NCBI RefSeq assembly: GCF_004210375.1
Contig: NC_134834.1
Span: 96,910,170-96,974,169 of the forward strand
Direction: 5' to 3'
Length of the DNA: 64,000 bases
Source: Tachypleus tridentatus
Lineage: Eukaryota; Arthropoda; Merostomata; Xiphosura; Limulidae
Translations under genes and position numbers: made by a program
The notes under the pieces: model-generated
Databases searched by the model: none
What the model saw: the letters and a program-made list of their open reading frames with translations, nothing else
What the model was told of the DNA's origin: nothing
Shown here: one piece after another, positions 60,780-64,000 of the stretch
How positions within the stretch are numbered: position 1 is the stretch's first letter
Layout: every line of letters begins with the position of its first letter

Positions 60780-62938
60780 TCTTTAGACTTCGTGAGCCTC
60801 AGGGATCGTGGTAAAATTAGGCAAGGACGCAGAATCGTCGTTTTTTAGCATTAATAAGAAGCATGAAACTGATGTTTTTTGATAAAATTACACTTAATTA
60901 AGGTTCAAAGTTAGTGCTCCCTAACATCAAAAGTGATTGCAAATGTTTATCACATTAAGCTGATCTTTTCACAAAATAGATAGTATCAAAAACTGAAATA
61001 AATTCACAAGCAAAGCTTTTTAAATGAACATGTTGATCACTGGAAGACATTTATAGAACTCTATCAGTTTTCCCTCTTTGTATTTGTCTTTCAACATGTC
61101 ATTGGATTGCACATCAATTAATTCTACACTACATGTGGCAGTTTATCAATAGCACAATCAAATTGATTTTGGAAAATCCTTATTTCTGTTGCGCTTGCAT
61201 CAAGATCAGGAAAACGCTCCTTCAACTGCAGGTTCAAATCAGTGAGGATGTGTTTCACAAACCTACGTGGGAATAGAGAACACTTTCCTTGTTTGAACTT
61301 TTCACAATATGAAAAGTGTCTGAAACAACTCCTCGTCAACTGGAACTCAAATAGATATAGTTTTTGCCGAAATGCTTTAAAATCGGTCTACAGATGAACA
61401 TGGTTTCGTCTTGTTATCTAAGATTGAGTTCATTCAGGTACGTGGTGAAGTCAAAAGAAAAAAGTTAATTTTCAAAGCCATTCAACCGTGAGTAACGATT
61501 GAGAGCATTGATTTTCATTAAAAAAAATTAATCTCAGTTCTAAGCCCAAAAAAGTCGAGAAATAACCTTTCCACAACAAAGCCATTGAGCTGAAGTGTGG
61601 TAACACAAGTCTTGATATGTTGCTTCTATTTCCGTCAAAAATTCATGGAATTGACGATAACAGAGTTCATGAGAACAAATGAAGTTAATTGTTAGAACTA
61701 CCTGCTGCACGGCACGTGACAGATACAGATGTTTTCCATACAACGCCTGCTGATGAATAATGCAACGATGAATCATAAGCTTGGAACAACCCGCTCTTCT
61801 TAAAACTTTCTAAATTTATCCAACTAAACCTTTTCCTGCACTACTTATATTTTTACCACCATCCGTTGTAACACATTCCAGCTGTTTCCATTCCAGGTTG
61901 TACTGAAAATGTCCTCAGTGATTGTTCTGTCTTATAATACCTGTAAAGTGTAGGACACATCTGTTGACTCGTTAATCGCGATAGAAAACCACTCGAGCTC
62001 TTTGACCTTATCTTTCAACTGAGACACAATATTGTTTCCAATGCCTTCGATTCTACGTGCAACTGTATTCGTCGAAAGGCTAATATTCTTAAGTAATTCT
62101 GCTTTTTTCTGGATAATTTCTTCGGCTACTTCAATCATACATAATTCAATTCTGCTCACCATCTGTAAATGGTTTTTCTCTTGGTTAACATGTGTGCCAC
62201 TTGGAAACTTGCTCTTGTTGCAACTTCATTCTCGGGTTTCTTCCTGTTAAATACAAACTGTTGTAACAACAAGATACATTTAAAGTCATCGAATTTATGA
62301 GAATGTAGCATTCCCGTGAACTGAGAATAGTTTGATGACTGCTTACTTTTATAATGTATACGAATGTTGTATTCTTTTAGCACTGGAATAATCTCGTTGC
62401 ATATTAAGCACAACGCTTTGTTACGTCATTCAATAACAAAGTCATACCTTCTCTGCTGTTCCTAAAACACGACATTCAAAGTAAACTTTTCTCTTCTTTC
62501 CTTTTCCTGACATAATAACTAGGTATAACTATTAATTCGAACATAAAGTAAACAGCAGCATTCATGAACACAATCGGACGTGCAGGGGGTAGGCGTGGGA
62601 ACATGCTACTTCAGGGCACTGGGATCGATAAGTGAGATTACATAATACTAAGTAATATGACGTTTTCCAGCAAGTAGAAAAGTGGTTTTCACCTCGATTG
62701 ACTTTGGCTCATTTACGTTGTATTTTTTTACTTTTATATCATTAAAAATGAAAATAATAATAATATCATTATATCGTTTCATTACTTTAATGAACTGTTG
62801 GCGGGCTGTATCAAAACTACACTGGCTTTTCCTCAATTACGTTTTATTTGTTGTTCTTATGCATTAAAACATTATATTACTATTTTAATAAACTGTTGGT
62901 TGGCCGAAGTCTCGGGCTGTAGTTTGGAGACCCCTACT
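60780..62938 (-). mobile_element. hAT DNA transposon (ZBED/GTF2IRD2-like transposase), decayed, better copy
   Basis: The transposase on the minus strand starts near 62512 with MSGKGKKRKVYFECR. It is followed by a BED-finger part (62413-62156, CLICNEIIPVLKEYNIRIHY), then 62162-61932 (LSTNTVARRIEGIGNNI and INESTDVS, the catalytic-core beginning typical of this group). Next come 61776-61540 (HRCIIHQQALYGKHL, TSAQWLCCGKVI) and 61339-61124 (LKERFPDLDASATEIRIF). Several frameshifts and stops divide these. The right end reads, on the minus strand, GGGGTCTCCAAACTACAGCC, like the terminal inverted repeat of Charlie-type hAT elements. The left end is not resolved. The element is non-autonomous today, as is its sister copy at 22985. 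Confidence 0.88.
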
Positions 62939-62956
62939 CTAAAACATAAAATGATT

Positions 62957-64000
62957 CTTTAAACAATTTAACGAATTTAATTATAAAAAAAAAATATCCA
63001 ATTTAAATGATTGAAACGTTGTAAAGACAATCGCTTTTCACTTGTTGATGCATAAGTAAATCTAAGTGCTTGTGTTTTGAATGTTAAAGAGATATAAATG
63101 TACAGATAGTTTGTATAATAGGTTATTATTATTCTTATTTGATACGTATTGCCAAACGACTTTGAATTAAACTAATTACAAACTTAATAATATTTTCATA
63201 CCGCAAGGGGCGCAAGATAATTAAAATTGAAAGAATACTCCTGGCAAAATGATTTTCCTCGGCCTGAAATGCACATATGTAACTTCCTAAAAATAATAAT
63301 AAATAAAGTGTGTCCATTGTTAAATTACTTACAACTTTGTTGGATGGTTGATTTGCATTCACAGGGATTGTTATATTGGCTTGTAACTTGAGTAAATCCA
63401 TATCAGTTTACAGTGGCACCAATAAAACTTCCACATCAAACACAAACAAGATAGACCAGCTGGAGCAGAGCTTGATAAAAACTAAACCAAAATGATACGT
63501 TTAACAAAATCCTTTACGATTAAAAGTATCTAGAAAAACGAAGCTTTGTAGTCACATTTTTTCTCTCTCCTCTGTTTTAGTTTTGTCCTGAAGTCGACAA
63601 TGAGCTTTAAATTTAAGAACAATTAACTTTTAACTTCCAACTTGATCAAGGAGCACGCTAGCTTTACTTTGTTTCTAAAGTCACATACACGCATAATTTA
63701 TAGTTTACTTGAACCGTATATACACAGAGAATTGAAGTTTTAATTTTCTGAACGTTTGTGTTGATGTTCAATAAACAGTATTTTGAATACTGATAAACGA
63801 AACATCAGTGTTCGTATTTCATTTGATTTTTATAAAAATCTAGAATGTAGCTACAAAATGTCGCCATTGAGGACACCAAGTGAAATGTGTAGTCCTGTAG
63901 TGCGCTAGAGTTCTCTTGAACATTCTTTCAAATTTATATTAATGGCGCTTCAGTAGCATACTGGCGTTCTTCACTTACAGTATTAGAAGCCAGTATACGG
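62957..64000. repeat. Spacer block X, copy 3 (runs off the window)
   Basis: It matches 1-1009 and 25131-26190. It implies that the array continues to the right with at least the beginning of another spacer. Confidence 0.88.

Noticed and set aside
1-64000. Retroviral, Polinton or other capsid-bearing elements, CRISPR arrays, rRNA
   Set aside because: No such signatures were seen. The only reverse transcriptase is of the non-LTR type and the only transposase is of the hAT type.

Overview
This is an A+T-rich, intron-bearing animal window, most likely from a horseshoe crab (Xiphosura) or another chelicerate. Two things point there. The only clear host genes encode a small secreted arthropod-type chitin-binding protein (six-cysteine CBM14, or peritrophin-like, domain). 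The abundant tRNA-like SINEs, with a GCGCGAAATTC tail and a GCCCTTTCAGCCGTGGGG body, match what I remember from horseshoe crab genomes. The genus is recalled, not searched. There is no sign of bacterial organisation, CRISPR, rRNA or retroviral genes.

The layout is a tandem array of one ancestral monomer: upstream spacer P, a four-exon chitin-binding gene, its 3' flank, then a long spacer S. Five gene copies (A to E) lie on the plus strand. Their last exons start at about 6548 (A), 21414 (B), 34711 (C), 44390 (D) and 59176 (E), so the steps are 14.9, 13.3, 9.7 and 14.8 kb. Copies A, C and D carry one type of 3' flank and spacer. B and E carry another type (T, with a SINE and a hAT transposon, then X, a diverged relative of the start of S). 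This gives a higher-order pattern [X-A-S-LINE-P-B-T] [X-U-P-C-S-D-S-LINE-P-E-T] X. Sequence at 1 recurs at about 25131 and 62957.

Copy E (promoter at 56796, coding exons 57220-59568) is the only one that looks whole: a 150-residue precursor with signal peptide, CBM14 domain and a conserved acidic tail. D has an open last exon but no exons 1-3, because a rearrangement joins a SINE directly to intron 3. A, B and C are broken to different degrees. Many differences in the first ~20 kb are single-base length changes, so part of this decay may be sequence error.

The spacers hold several SINE insertions, one 5'-truncated Jockey-like LINE present in two spacers and absent from a third (with an apparent empty site), two hAT/ZBED-type transposons, a ~37-bp minisatellite, strong inverted repeats, a tandem pair of diverged coding-like segments of unknown identity, and a repeated motif resembling a hammerhead ribozyme core. 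No complete multi-gene pathway is present. The biological theme is birth and death of a secreted cuticle- or gut-lining-type protein family, driven by tandem duplication and transposon insertion.
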